A stretch of 64,000 nt of DNA from Mansonella perstans. Its lineage: Eukaryota > Nematoda > Chromadorea > Rhabditida > Onchocercidae. The notes beneath the pieces were generated by a model that was not told the origin of the DNA, searched no databases, and saw nothing but the letters and a program-made list of their open reading frames with translations. Where the stretch lies: contig JBAMDO010000062.1 in assembly GCA_037074765.1 (NCBI GenBank), positions 58,501-122,500 on the forward strand. Reading direction: 5' to 3'. The translations under genes were made by a program, and so were the position numbers. Shown here one piece after another: positions 40,101 to 50,800 of the stretch (within the stretch, counting starts at the first letter, position 1; each line of letters begins with the position of its first letter).

Positions 40101-42112
40101 TTTTTAATAATTATCAACTTCTACCAAGATTCTGTATTGCTCAACTCATCTAATGATTTCTTAATACTTGCTATTACTACTACTGCTACTTTAGCTTATT
40201 TATCGTATACATAATTTCAATAATAATTTACCTATTTTTCATTTATTTTCTTCTTAATTTTTAATTGCAATTTAAAATTTGATTAAATATCGATGATAAC
40301 ATATATTAGTTGTGAAAAATTATATTTTTGTATTTATATTCACAATATTACAATTCTTTTTTTCGTTTTTATTCCATTTGAAAATTATTTTGTATTTGTT
40401 AGAGCATAAAAAAGGAAAAGAAAGAAAAAATTAAAATTTTATAAAATTTTTGCATTCGAAAGGATTTCGTTCACTCAAAACTTTTTAGTACATTTTGATT
40501 TCCCTATTTACGAAATATTATTTTCATATTAACATTCGCAAAAATAGCAGTAATAAATTATCGCGAAAAACTTTTATTGCATTGTGCTATGGAAAATAAC
40601 AAATTTTTTTCTGTTTAACAGAAAAGAAGCAAAAGGTCGATATAGAAGAAAGAAAAACAGGAATTTAAATGTAATTTTTGTCATTATGAAGCAATTTTTG
40701 TACTTTATGCATTTTCAAATAACCATTTAAATTTTACTCCTTTAAAAGTATTTCGAACATTTTTCCTTTTATATGCAAATTAGATTTAAATTCTTTTTCA
40801 TGGAAAATAACATTCTGTACTATTCGTTAATCAATTATGTTAAAGTTGAATGATAATCTAGAGAAAAGATGATGACTCAAAAGATTTTTTTTCAATTTAT
40901 TTATCTAATACAATTATGGCAATTGGCGATTATTTGTTGATGAGTAATTGTATTGAATGTTGTTTGGATTAAGATAATCTTCTAACTCAATAAGATGATT
41001 CCCTTACAACTATATATATACTTAATAAAAAATCAAGTAAGTTCAAGTGGAAAACAATTAAATAAGCAGTTCAGAAAATAAATTAAAATAAAAATTTGAG
41101 TAAATTCAGGATTACCGAATGGCGAACATGCACTGACTGTACATCAGGCTGGTGATTTATCCGATTCTTGCGCTAATATTGGCTCCATTATGATACCTGA
41201 CAAAAAATTCAATGTATCCGCTATATTCGGGAATATTAAAGTGGATGATGACAATCGAAATGCAAGAATTGGTTTGTTACAGTATGATTGAAATCATTTT
41301 TACTTCTAATAGTACAAGAAATGCTAAAGTGAAGACAATTGTTTTTTAAAAATTTTTTCATTCAATTCTTTTTTTTCATCCGTTATTTAAGCTTTCATTA
41401 GGCTCTCAAATAGAAATGGTTAAAGATAAGGTGCAAAAAGTACATATATTAATAGAAATTTGTGATTCAGTTAAAATCTGTTAGAAAAATTAAAAATTCA
41501 TTAACAAAACTCCAATTAATTTTTAAACTAAATGACAATGTAAAAGATATCATTTAATCAGTGAAACAATAACAGATCTTGCAAGAAACTCACTTATTTT
41601 TCAATTTAAAAGTATCGAGATTCATCATCAAAAGGATTGCTAAATTCTGGTTAATGCTAAAAGCAAAAATGTGGAAATAATCACATATATGATGATTTCA
41701 TGACGTGAAATATGTCTAAATTTTCGGGAGATATCAAATTTAATATATCAGAAATGTGCATTTGATACTAACTTGGGGAATTATTGAGTAGAGAATGAAA
41801 GAACAATTGGCGTTTAAGTAATTTCCCATACGAAAGATAATTTCACCGAAAGTCTTTTTTTTTTCTCAATATTATTTGTTATTTTTTTTTTTTAAAGTCA
41901 AGAACTATTTTATAAAAATCATATATAATTATTTAATGAAGGATGCAGCAAAATTTTGAATGCATTTAGATCGAGAAATCAATTGGCCAAAAGATATCCC
42001 ATTAATTGGCCATTCATTGGTGATCCATAAACTATCAGTAGTGGAATGGTCGTTACGTAACAAAAATGTATTACCGCTAGCATGCGGTACAATTGGATTT
42101 CCATCAACGTAA
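34143..42112 (+). CDS. secreted multidomain inhibitor-type protein with C-terminal SOD-like domain
   Basis: Fifteen exons, all phases matching: 34143-34224, 34570-34746, 35134-35277, 35407-35958, 36207-36368, 36645-36888, 37191-37387, 37601-37799, 38044-38303, 38438-38557, 38670-38752, 38958-39198, 39514-39687, 41110-41271, 41970-42112; 979 residues. In order: signal peptide; two small Cys-rich modules of WAP/EB type (about 30-72, 103-134); thyroglobulin type-1 domain (about 136-204, with AVQC and CWCV); WAP-like module (about 265-312, KCCPI); TIL domains near 331-390, 401-462, 503-563, 572-624, 626-692 and 755-817, with another short Cys-rich module between the last two; Cu/Zn-SOD-like domain (about 838-975). 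TIL, WAP and thyroglobulin modules often inhibit proteases, so an extracellular inhibitor or matrix role is likely. The SOD part begins in exon 13 in phase with the last TIL exon, so it is a true fusion in this model. See findings for the lost metal ligands. Confidence 0.85.
39514..42112 (+). other. Cu/Zn-SOD-like domain, probably non-catalytic
   Basis: Three exons encode strands matching Cu/Zn SOD: IATVKM...LEGTIEGLPNGEH, then ALTVHQAGD...SCANIG, then LIGHSLVIHK and LACGTIG. Relative to the family, the first Cu His (in F-H-V-H) is Thr, the bridging His of GPHFNP is Ile, the zinc loop is about eight residues short and lacks its His and Asp ligands, and the active-site Arg before LAC is Pro. 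One His of the H-x-H pair, the last Cu His (VIHK) and both Cys of the structural disulphide remain. Confidence 0.8.
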
Positions 42113-42195
42113 ATTGAATATTATTATTTCAACTGATTACTGTTATATTCTTGTTATCTTTATATACTTTTAAATGAGGAAAGACCATTTGAAGA

Positions 42196-42201
42196 ATAAA
42201 A
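42196..42201 (+). terminator. candidate poly(A) signal of the TIL-SOD gene
   Basis: AATAAA 84 bases after the stop codon, just before the retrotransposon begins at 42321. Confidence 0.55.
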
Positions 42202-42320
42202 TTCTGAAAATATTATCGAAAGTAACAAGTTAACAGCGTAGAAGAATCTATTTACGCCATATGCTTGTATAATTTTGAATGAAAAAAAAAAACTTTTAAA
42301 TCAAATTATAATAAAAGTCC

Positions 42321-43170
42321 TGTTATGAATAATTGATGATGGAAAGTTGCCACTCGATTACAAATTTTACTCACTTATAATACTGCCTGTTAAAACTATC
42401 ACTAACAAGAGCATAAGGACGCAACAAATGATAAGCAATAGTACAAAAGGATCGTGAGGAAAAGCAGTAATCAAAAAGGGATGATAAAAGGACTATGAAA
42501 CCGAAGAAAAGCTCTATTCGAATTCGAATTACAATGTTTACATAACTAATTACTTTTAGCGAAACATTTCGATTATTTTTATGTCACATATTATTTTTAC
42601 TTACAAATTATTTAAAAAAAAAAAAAAAAACAAAATATTTTACTTACAAAATATTACAAATTATTTTGCAACACTAAACAGAACGAATCCATAAATTCAC
42701 TTTGCTTTACTTACGCTTCGTATCCTCAGTGCTATGAATTCCTTTTCGATTTCCTTCGAGTTATCTTCCCCTTTGCGTTGCTTCGATATCTACGAGATGA
42801 TATAACATATTTATAGGCCTGATATGGAGCTTCCGCTACTGCACTTCTATTATTACGGCTCTTTTGATAATTTCATCCTTCTGTTTTTTAGTTTCTTTAT
42901 TTTTACTAATTTCCAGAATCTCGATTAATTTCCGTATAAGAAAAAGCCGTATTATAAGGGAGAAGTAATGATAGTATATCGAAAATTATTATGGAAAGTT
43001 TATGGAATAAATTGTGGAATATTGAACTTCATAATATATTTATGTTTGCTAGTACAGTTAAGTTAAAATCATTTCTATGCTTTAAGTGATATTTGTGTTT
43101 CTAAACAATTGTTGCTTGTTTATGCTTTTGTTTGTTTTATTCGATATGAAATGAAAAATAGGATTGTCCA
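42321..43170 (-). repeat. left (3') LTR, shortened copy
   Basis: 850 bases. It matches the right LTR in three blocks, but lacks two segments present there, about 230 and 475 bases long. The second gap closes at TTATTTTTATGTC. Confidence 0.85.
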
Positions 43171-43509
43171 GCTCGCTAAATTCATACCGCATTTCTGCTA
43201 TTGCGATTCTTGTGATTCTATCTTTTCTTTAAGTTCATTTTTGCTAATTTCGAGAGACTTCGAGGAATTTCAGGTTCGTCCATCGAAACGATCTCTTCTA
43301 CTTACGGTGAGTGCTTTTCTGGTAGATCTGGGATTCAAATGCTCCATTCTAGGTCCGTTCTCTTAGGCTGAAGCTATCCAAATACTCTATTTTCTGTAAT
43401 TCGCAGAATGCGTCGAGCACTTTGAGCGTGGGTACCCATTAATGGATAGATGGATGGATGGGTCGTTCCCTCTAGTTTAACGTTCCTGGTATCGGCTTGT
43501 CAAAATCAC

Positions 43510-43925
43510 TGGTAAGCTTTGGTAAGCTTTTGGGCAAGGCTTGGTTTCTTGGGTTATATGAAATCTATTAGATGTATTAGCACATTTTTATCTAAGGTTA
43601 GTATATGGTTAAGTGATAGAATATTTAAGATTCCTTCTATCTCCACAATCAATGCTAAAAAATTTCTTCTCCCTTCTTCCGATCATAGTTCTTTTTATTA
43701 ATCCAGTCGTTCATAGATAGGAACTCTTGAAGTTATGTTCTTCCAAATCATTTTCCTCTCTGCCAGGAACTCCATTAGTTTCACATATTGCTTCTTTATA
43801 GTTTTGCAAATTAACTGGAATTGTTCCGCATTATCACTTAGAATTTTGGAATTGATCCGCATTACCATTTAGAATTCTGGAATTGTTTCGCATTATCACT
43901 TAGAATTCAGTAATCATATTCAGTA
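43510..43925 (-). pseudogene. BEL/Pao integrase remnant
   Basis: Minus-strand frames read ILSDNAEQFQ, then WKNI and YERL, then LIVEIEGILN and LIDFI, in the order seen in BEL/Pao integrases (SDNA-x-QF of the catalytic core, the W(K/R)...FYERL block, the E-x-E-x-ILN block, R-P-x-DFI). Stops and frame changes break it. The SDNA segment is present three times (see the 31-bp repeat). Confidence 0.7.
43817..43909. repeat. 31-bp tandem triplication in the integrase remnant
   Basis: Units start at 43817, 43848 and 43879 (GGAATTGNTCCGCATTA-like) with a few differences. The period of 31 is not a multiple of three, so the copies fall in different frames. Confidence 0.85.
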
Positions 43926-44199
43926 GCTCGGGATACCCGCGCCGAGATAGAAATGTTACTTGACATATGCAGGAAAATTTCTGCAAATAAATCGTCTGTT
44001 ATTTTCAAATGTATCACAATCATCGTAAAAAATGTGAATAAAGCAATCCCTTTTTTCACCTTTCTCGATTTTAACTGACAGAAGTCCGGGGTTAGTCTAA
44101 ACCAATATTTGCAAAAGTTCTCGTTCGATTGACTCGTGTTTCGGTAATATTAGCATGATGGGTAGGTTGAATGAAATTTCATAGATCATCGTTTGCAAC

Positions 44200-44340
44200 C
44201 CTTACAGACCTGATAATGCGTTTAGTTCTAGTTCGGCCTTTCAGTATCCGGAATGAATTGTTCTAAAGCTTGCTTGTCATTATCTTTAGACTTATCATGT
44301 ACCTCTGAGTTCGAGCTTCCAGAACTGATCAATGTTATTT
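44200..44340 (-). pseudogene. BEL/Pao pol remnant (region before RT)
   Basis: Minus-strand reading gives FWKLELRG, a stop, then DNDKQALEQF. This matches the W-x-L-E...ALEQF segment that precedes the reverse transcriptase in BEL/Pao pol. The RT itself is missing after this point. Confidence 0.6.
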
Positions 44341-44744
44341 TTTTTTGTTAATCTTACATATTTTTTTTAAAAAACAAGTGGTTACTTGTTTTGTTAATCT
44401 TATATGTTACGGTCACCTCAATTGATATTACATTCACGCTATAACTATCACAAATATATCCAGTTTCATTCAATACTGATTCAACCTTTATCTGTTATGG
44501 AACAAGAAAAATGCTAATTTTAGTTCTTGTGTCTTTTATTTCCAATAATTACTTAAACTATATTCCATTTAAAATATATTTCTTAGTAAAATCCTTTTTT
44601 CTTATGGGTCTCTTTGATCAATCATTGAATTAGTTGCGTACATTGATTCAATCTTTTCTTTAGCGACTCTGTTTGAGTAGTACTGGATGTCTTGGCCATT
44701 ACACAATGATCTCTGGCCATTACACAACGCTGATTTATAAAGGC

Positions 44745-45017
44745 CTAGAAGTATTGCTTCAACTTCATTCCATAGCTCTTTGCGATATAGTCTGATTTTC
44801 TGCATTTTGAACATGCGTTTCCTTCAGATACTCTATTTGTTGCTCTTTCTTTATTATTATTCAAGATCAGGATGATATAGTTTTGATCTCTATACTCTTT
44901 ATTATAGAAGATAAAAAGTCTTATTGGGTTTCTTTCTGATTTCGTCCTGTCGACTGTTACCCTTACGTTATTACTATATTTTGTGAGCTGAAGTTTCACT
45001 CTTGAATTATTTACCAA
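44745..45017 (-). pseudogene. gag zinc-knuckle remnant
   Basis: A minus-strand frame contains ACSKCRKSDYIAKSY, resembling a CCHC knuckle in which the His and last Cys have become Tyr. The knuckle is therefore inactive. Confidence 0.55.
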
Positions 45018-45032
45018 TCTGAGAATGTCATT

Positions 45033-45227
45033 TTACAATAGATCAAATTGATTTCTTCTCAAACTTATTTCAGAGAATTTAATTTTGAATTTCGACTCTT
45101 CGAGTTCCAATAATTCCTTTGAGTATTGCTTCAGTTTACTTGTCAACCTTATCCTTAAATTTTTACTTGTACACTTTAATTCTCTTGAAAACACTTGCAA
45201 ATTCTTATGCTCTATATCCTCTCTCAA
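45033..45227 (-). pseudogene. gag-type coiled-coil remnant
   Basis: A 64-residue minus-strand frame, highly charged and helical (KLKQYSKELLELEESKFK). Such coiled coils occur in BEL/Pao gag proteins; here the order relative to the gag core suggests rearrangement or an independent fragment. Confidence 0.45.
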
Positions 45228-45329
45228 TTCGTACAGCTTCTCAAGTAATCTTTCGATATTTTTGGTCGCTGTTTTTCATTTACGACCATTTTTTTAATTA
45301 ATCATTATAAAGTAGACTTATAATAGCAT

Positions 45330-45590
45330 ATGTATCGCTGTATTTCTCTATCATTATTCCTCAAATAAGGCTTTAGTTTTCTGGCGATATCTCGTATTCT
45401 TTAATCGCTTATAATTTTTATTTTCCAAGCAGCAAATGAGTTATTTGGGTTTCTGAATAATCGGGAGATTCCAGTTATGAACCGTTTTTTCAAATTCATT
45501 CCAAAATGCTCGCAGTTGTAATTCAGGCAGTTTCTTTCTGAACAGCTTGAATAATTGTCTTTCCTTGTCGCAATAACTCGCTAGTGAATT
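45330..45590 (-). pseudogene. BEL/Pao gag remnant
   Basis: Minus-strand translation gives KLPELQL, FWNEFEKTVH and LPIIQK in order, the core of the gag family typical of BEL/Pao elements (DUF1759-like). The stretch normally between KLPEL and the FW motif is shortened, and a stop interrupts the part after IQK. Confidence 0.7.
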
Positions 45591-46035
45591 CGCTTCTTAA
45601 ACTACGATTACTGGAATTCTGTAAATGTCGAATTTTTTCGGATAACTCATTTTTATATCTGTTTAGAATTGTTATTGCTTCCATCCTCTGATATATCAGG
45701 CAGATTCAATATCATATGATCATCTTTTGTCATTTCTGCATACTTTAGTTTTTTTCCTTTGCGTTGGAGATCATTCGCGAATGAAATTCTTCTTTCCATT
45801 CTTTATTAATGTCTTTTAACTCTTGAATATTTGCTTCGATTTCTCCTACTATTTCTTTAATAGTACTTCTTCTTGCTTCACATCTTTGCACAATTTTTCG
45901 TGAGGTAACTGTGTTTATCTATTGGTTTCGCCTCAAATTCATTTGTTTCATTGAAAACTTTGATTAGCTTTCCTTTCGTCGTATTTTGCTCTGAATTATC
46001 GCAAACGAATCTCGGCTCACGTGTCACCAAAAATT

Positions 46036-47613
46036 TGTTGTGAATATTTGAAGCGATAAGCTATCATTAGACTGGAATACAAATTTTACTGGACTTATAG
46101 TACTGTACTTATACAATTATCATAGTACTGTACTTACACAATTATCACTAACAAGACGCGACAAATGATAAGCAATAGTGCAAAAGGGTCGTGAAGAAAA
46201 GCAGTAGCTAAAAAGAGATGATAAAAGGACTGTGGAATCGAAGAAAAGCTCTAATAGTCGATAAGCTCAGTTAAAATCAAGAGCGGAAGATGCAGAATAC
46301 AACTATGTAAAATGCAAGCATAATAAACAAAAGAATTTCGGAAGTATGATAATAAGATATGAGAGAATAAGCGACTGATCACCTTAAGGCATGGCAATGC
46401 GATAGGAGAGAATAAGCGACTCATCATCTTATGGCATGGTAATACGATAGGAGAGAATAAGCGGTTCATCTCATAAGACAACTATTCGAATTACAATGTT
46501 CACATAATTAATTACTTTTAGCGAAACATTTCGATTATCGTGAACTATCATATCGCGAAACTGCCAAATGAACCAATAAATCAAATTGTAAATGAATGTT
46601 AATGTTATTATGAATCATTTAACTAATTTTTCATTCCTTGGATTTATTTCCCATCTTTTTTTCTATTTTATCTAAACTCACATCTTTGTATGCACAATGC
46701 CTTTACTAGCAATTGTTTAAAATATCTATCTAAATACACATTTTTGTACAAATTCCCATCCCTAATCTCTTCATTTAATCTTGTTACAAGGCTTACACTG
46801 TAATTATATCGTACAATTTTCGATGTATGTAAATGAATGCCTAAAAAAAAAATTAAAAAATAAATGTTTTTTGGTAACAAGAATACTCGGTTTAATAATG
46901 CGCGTTCAACTAACATGACAAATCCACAATCACTGATCAAATAAACAATCCCTGGTCAAAACATTGGTTGTTTCTGGTTATTAATTGACCTCTTAAAAAA
47001 AATTCACAACATCAGTTATTTTTATGTCACATATTATTTTTACGTACAAATTATTTTAAAAAAAAAAAAAAAACAAAATATTTTACTTACAAAATATTAC
47101 AAATTATTTTGTGACACTAAACAAAACGAATCCATAAATTCATTTTGTTTTACTTACGCTTCGTATCTTCAGTGCTATGAATTCCTTTTCGATTTCCTTC
47201 GAGTTGTCTTCCCCTTTGCGTTGCTTCGATATCTACGAGATGATATAACATATTTATAGGCCTGATATGGAGCTTCCAATACTGCACTTCTATTATTACG
47301 GCTCTTTTGATAATTTCATCCTTCTGTTCTTTAGTTTCTTCATTTTTACTAATTTCCAGAATCTCGATTAATTTTCGTATAAGAAAAAACCGTATTATAA
47401 AGGAGAAGTAATGATAGTATATCGAAAATTATTATGGAAAGTTTATGGAACAAATTGTGGAATATTAAACTTCATAATACATTTATGTTTGCTAGTACAG
47501 TTAAGTTAAAATCATTTCTATGCTTTAAGTGATATTTGTGTTTCTAAACAATTGTTGCTTGTTTATATTTTTGTTTGCTTTATTCGATATGAAATGAAAA
47601 ATAGCATTGTCTA
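46036..47613 (-). repeat. right (5') LTR, long copy
   Basis: About 1578 bases. The last 590 bases (from about 47015) match 42572-43170 almost base for base. Two extra segments, about 46255-46480 and 46545-47015, are absent from the left LTR; the first contains a 45-bp tandem repeat. Its outer end lies 243 bases from the SLC46 start codon. Confidence 0.85.
46361..46480. repeat. 45-bp tandem repeat, three units
   Basis: GAGAGAATAAGCG occurs at 46361, 46406 and 46451, an exact 45-base period with a few substitutions, inside the right LTR only. The minus-strand open frame at 46251-46481 is a by-product of this repeat. Confidence 0.85.
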
Positions 47614-47856
47614 TTCTTGCTAATTTGAAAATGTCATCTGTTATTTGCTTTTTACAAAGTATACCATTTCAAATATAACGCTTCCTCTTCCATTGACCTT
47701 AATAACACCATGGTTAGCAAAGATCAAAAGTTATTGCTTAGTTAACGTCAATCTTTTTGTTGTTAATCAATACGATTACGTTTAGTATTCTCTATTGAAA
47801 TTTTCCCTAATATTCTTTCAAAAAATTTTTAACGATAGGTTTGTTAGTCTTCAACA

Positions 47857-50800
47857 ATGCAGAAAATGGAGGCGGAAGTTGCAGATACTACAGATACCTT
47901 TAATGCTAAATTTCTGTTTCGAAAAACTATTTGGATTAATGTACCCTTATTTCTGTATTCCATCACATGCTTTATGTTTCATACAATTTTCCAAGCACTT
48001 ACCTATCACAAGGTTAGTTCCTTTATTTTTCTATTGCTTTATTTTACTGAATGAAAATTGTATTGATTGATTGATTGACTGATTGATCGATTGATTGATT
48101 GATTGATTGAAATTAGGAGATCTTGATAGTATTGATTGAATAATATTAAGTGATATTAAATGAAATATTATTGCACATCCTATAATACTTTAAATTGGGA
48201 TGTTGTAATAATTTACTAACGCTTAGTTCAAGCAAGATTTGGCTGAGTGTAGAAAAAAAAAATGAAAAAGACATATTAGCTGCTATAATTTGATATACAA
48301 TCCGCCAAAAAATACCCTGAATTTTTCAGGGTATTTTTTGGACGTAGAAGTTAAATTACATTTCATCGAATGAATGTACGACGAGATATGATTGCTATCG
48401 ATCTTTCTAGTGAGAATAAACATATTTGAAATATTTCAGATCATACTGACATATCATTAATAAAGAAGACAGGCTGACCTATTTTCATCTATTTATACAT
48501 CTGAAATAAGCTTTTGTCTAATTATGATAAATAGTCTCTTAGCAAAGATTTATGGCTTTGAAGTTGTATTCGTACCTTTTCACTATGATCATTTTCAGGT
48601 TTGTTTGCAATATGGTGATCAAATAGGTGGTGGTGTGAACTGTTCAAATCCTAATTCATCTAATAAAGAATTGCTAGCAATAGCAACTTGGATACGTTTA
48701 TTAAGGTCTTTTTTTTTATGTAATTTTCTTCATGGTACTCTCTTTATTTAATTCTTCACTAAACAAGTGTTGTTAAATCAATGAAATTTTTAACTTAATC
48801 AAAGATTTAAAATATATGTAGTTTTCTTTGATATGTGAGTTTAATACTTTAAAAAACATAAATTATTGGATGTTTTATCTGAAATATTTTATTGATCGAA
48901 AAGTTTGCAATAATTTCAAAAAAGAATTTCTTAGCAATGTTGCATTTTGCTCGATTGGATTTCTAACATCTGCACTGATTGGGCGATTAGGTGATACGAA
49001 ATCTCGAAGATTAGCTTTGTTAATACCATTTAGTGGACTTGTACTTGAAGGTATTACATTGGTTGTGCAATCGCATTATATGGAGGTGAGCAGTTTAAAA
49101 AACTTTTTCAATCAATGCTGCATGACTTTTTTTAAGTTGGTAATTGTTATTAAATTCAGCTATCACATTTGCGAGACGATTTAATTTGTCGAGTTCACTT
49201 CAGCTTTCAGTATATTGGTTAATTGGAAGTGAAGCACTTTTCGCAGCTTTTGGTGGTTATATGGCCATTTTTTCATCATTTTTTGGCTATGCCACCGATT
49301 CTGTGTGCAATTATTCGCCAAAGTGTCGTTCGTTAATTATCGCAGTTTTGGAGGGTGTTATTGGATTAGGCGGTAAGAAATTTAGCTTTTCTAAATTTTA
49401 GTTTCATTTCTAATTTAAAATCCTTGCAGGCACAATCGGTTATCCGTGTTCCATTTTGCTGAAACGTTGTGGATTCAGTAATTTGTTCACAGCTCTTTTG
49501 GTAATATATATCATTTGTTTCGTGGCAATATTTTTCCTTCCATCCATAAACAACAACAATAAAACAGAATACAAAAAGGATCTGTTTGGACTCGATTTAT
49601 TTGTAAGTAGAATTGCTGTATTCTTCCAAACTATATGTAACAGAAATAGCGATCTTCATCATTGCTACTGCCTACTGTTGTTTCTTAATCGTAATGTTTT
49701 GCAATAAAATATTAGGCTTGATCAAATTTAGGGAACTTAAAGCTGGAAGTGTTAGTGAAGTCAGCGCTCGTAAGATTCGTTGAACGATCGGTTGAAAAGA
49801 ATGAATCACAGTGATCTGTTCTGCGCATGAAGGTTGCTGTGATGCGACCGGATATATAGCATGTGTCAGTAGTGAAAATGAATTGAAATGATGAATTCAA
49901 TTTTATTTTGAAGAGAGCAAGAAAAACAAATTTTTAATTTGATGAAGATATAGTTTACAAAATCAAATGAATATGTAGCTAAATTCACGAATCTAATAAG
50001 CATTGGTTTTTATGGGACCTGGGATTTATGAACAATTATAGGAAATTAGAAAAAAAGTGAGACAGTACTCGTTTTTAAAATATTGCAGAAATGTTTGCGG
50101 CAGCAACAAAGAATGGGCATCTTTATAGCCGTGATCGCAGCATTTTCTGTTTCTTTTTTCACATTCATAGGTTAGCAGCAGTCAGATTTCTTTAAAAATA
50201 AAGTTCTTTATTAGGCAATTTTTTAGAGAAGACTTTTTTCGTTTTTCTTTGCCATGATTTAGTTTGCTTGTAAAATTAACCGGACAATAAATATTGTTTA
50301 ATTACTTAATATATCTTTTTGTATCCAATTTTATGCCATCATTCATGATGAAAAACAAAAAAAGTTGAAGTATTTAAGACTTTAAAAAATTTTTTTGACC
50401 TAATAGTTTTAAAATAATCTTTAATGCTTTTAGGTTCAACTCTTATTTCATTCTACTACCTGAAATTGCAATTTGGCTGGGATGCTGGAAAGTATGGACT
50501 CCTTAAAGGACCCGCAATGGGATTATCAACGTTTAGCGTAACTAGCTTCACATTTTTCTCAATGCAAATTACTTCAGTTTGGTAATGTATGAATAGTAAA
50601 GAGTTCTCCGTTTGTTATTCGGACGTCATTTGCAGTTTTTACTTTAATTTTTCCCATCATTAATTTTCATATAAATCTAAATTCAAGTAAGAAATTTATA
50701 GATATTGTTTATTTATCCATTACTACGATCATATAATTTCACCGATCGAACGCTTTCTCTTATTGGAGTGATTTCAAGAGCATTGGGTGTATTATGGCTT

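Larger units (their letters stand above)
42321..47613 (-). mobile_element. degenerate BEL/Pao LTR retrotransposon
   Basis: Two related long direct repeats (42321-43170 and 46036-47613) flank 2.9 kb that carries, on the minus strand and in the expected order, broken gag, zinc-knuckle, protease/RT-linker and integrase remnants. In plus orientation both repeats start TGTT(A/G)TGAAT and end near TTGTC(C/T)A, i.e. TG...CA-type ends. Next to the inner edge of the right LTR the minus strand reads TTTTTGGTGACACGTGAGCC, a likely primer-binding-site region. Reverse transcriptase is essentially deleted and stops and frameshifts are frequent, so it cannot move by itself. I see no target-site duplication. 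It lies between the TIL-SOD and SLC46 genes. Confidence 0.85.

Noticed and set aside
41402..41470. Possible extra exon in the SOD domain (GSQIEMVKDK...)
   Set aside because: Skipping it joins exon 14 to 41970 in phase and gives the correct spacing between the conserved GN and VIH strands of the SOD fold; including it needs a poor donor.
43109..43701. Plus-strand open frames inside the retrotransposon
   Set aside because: They are antisense to the LTR and integrase remnants on the minus strand.
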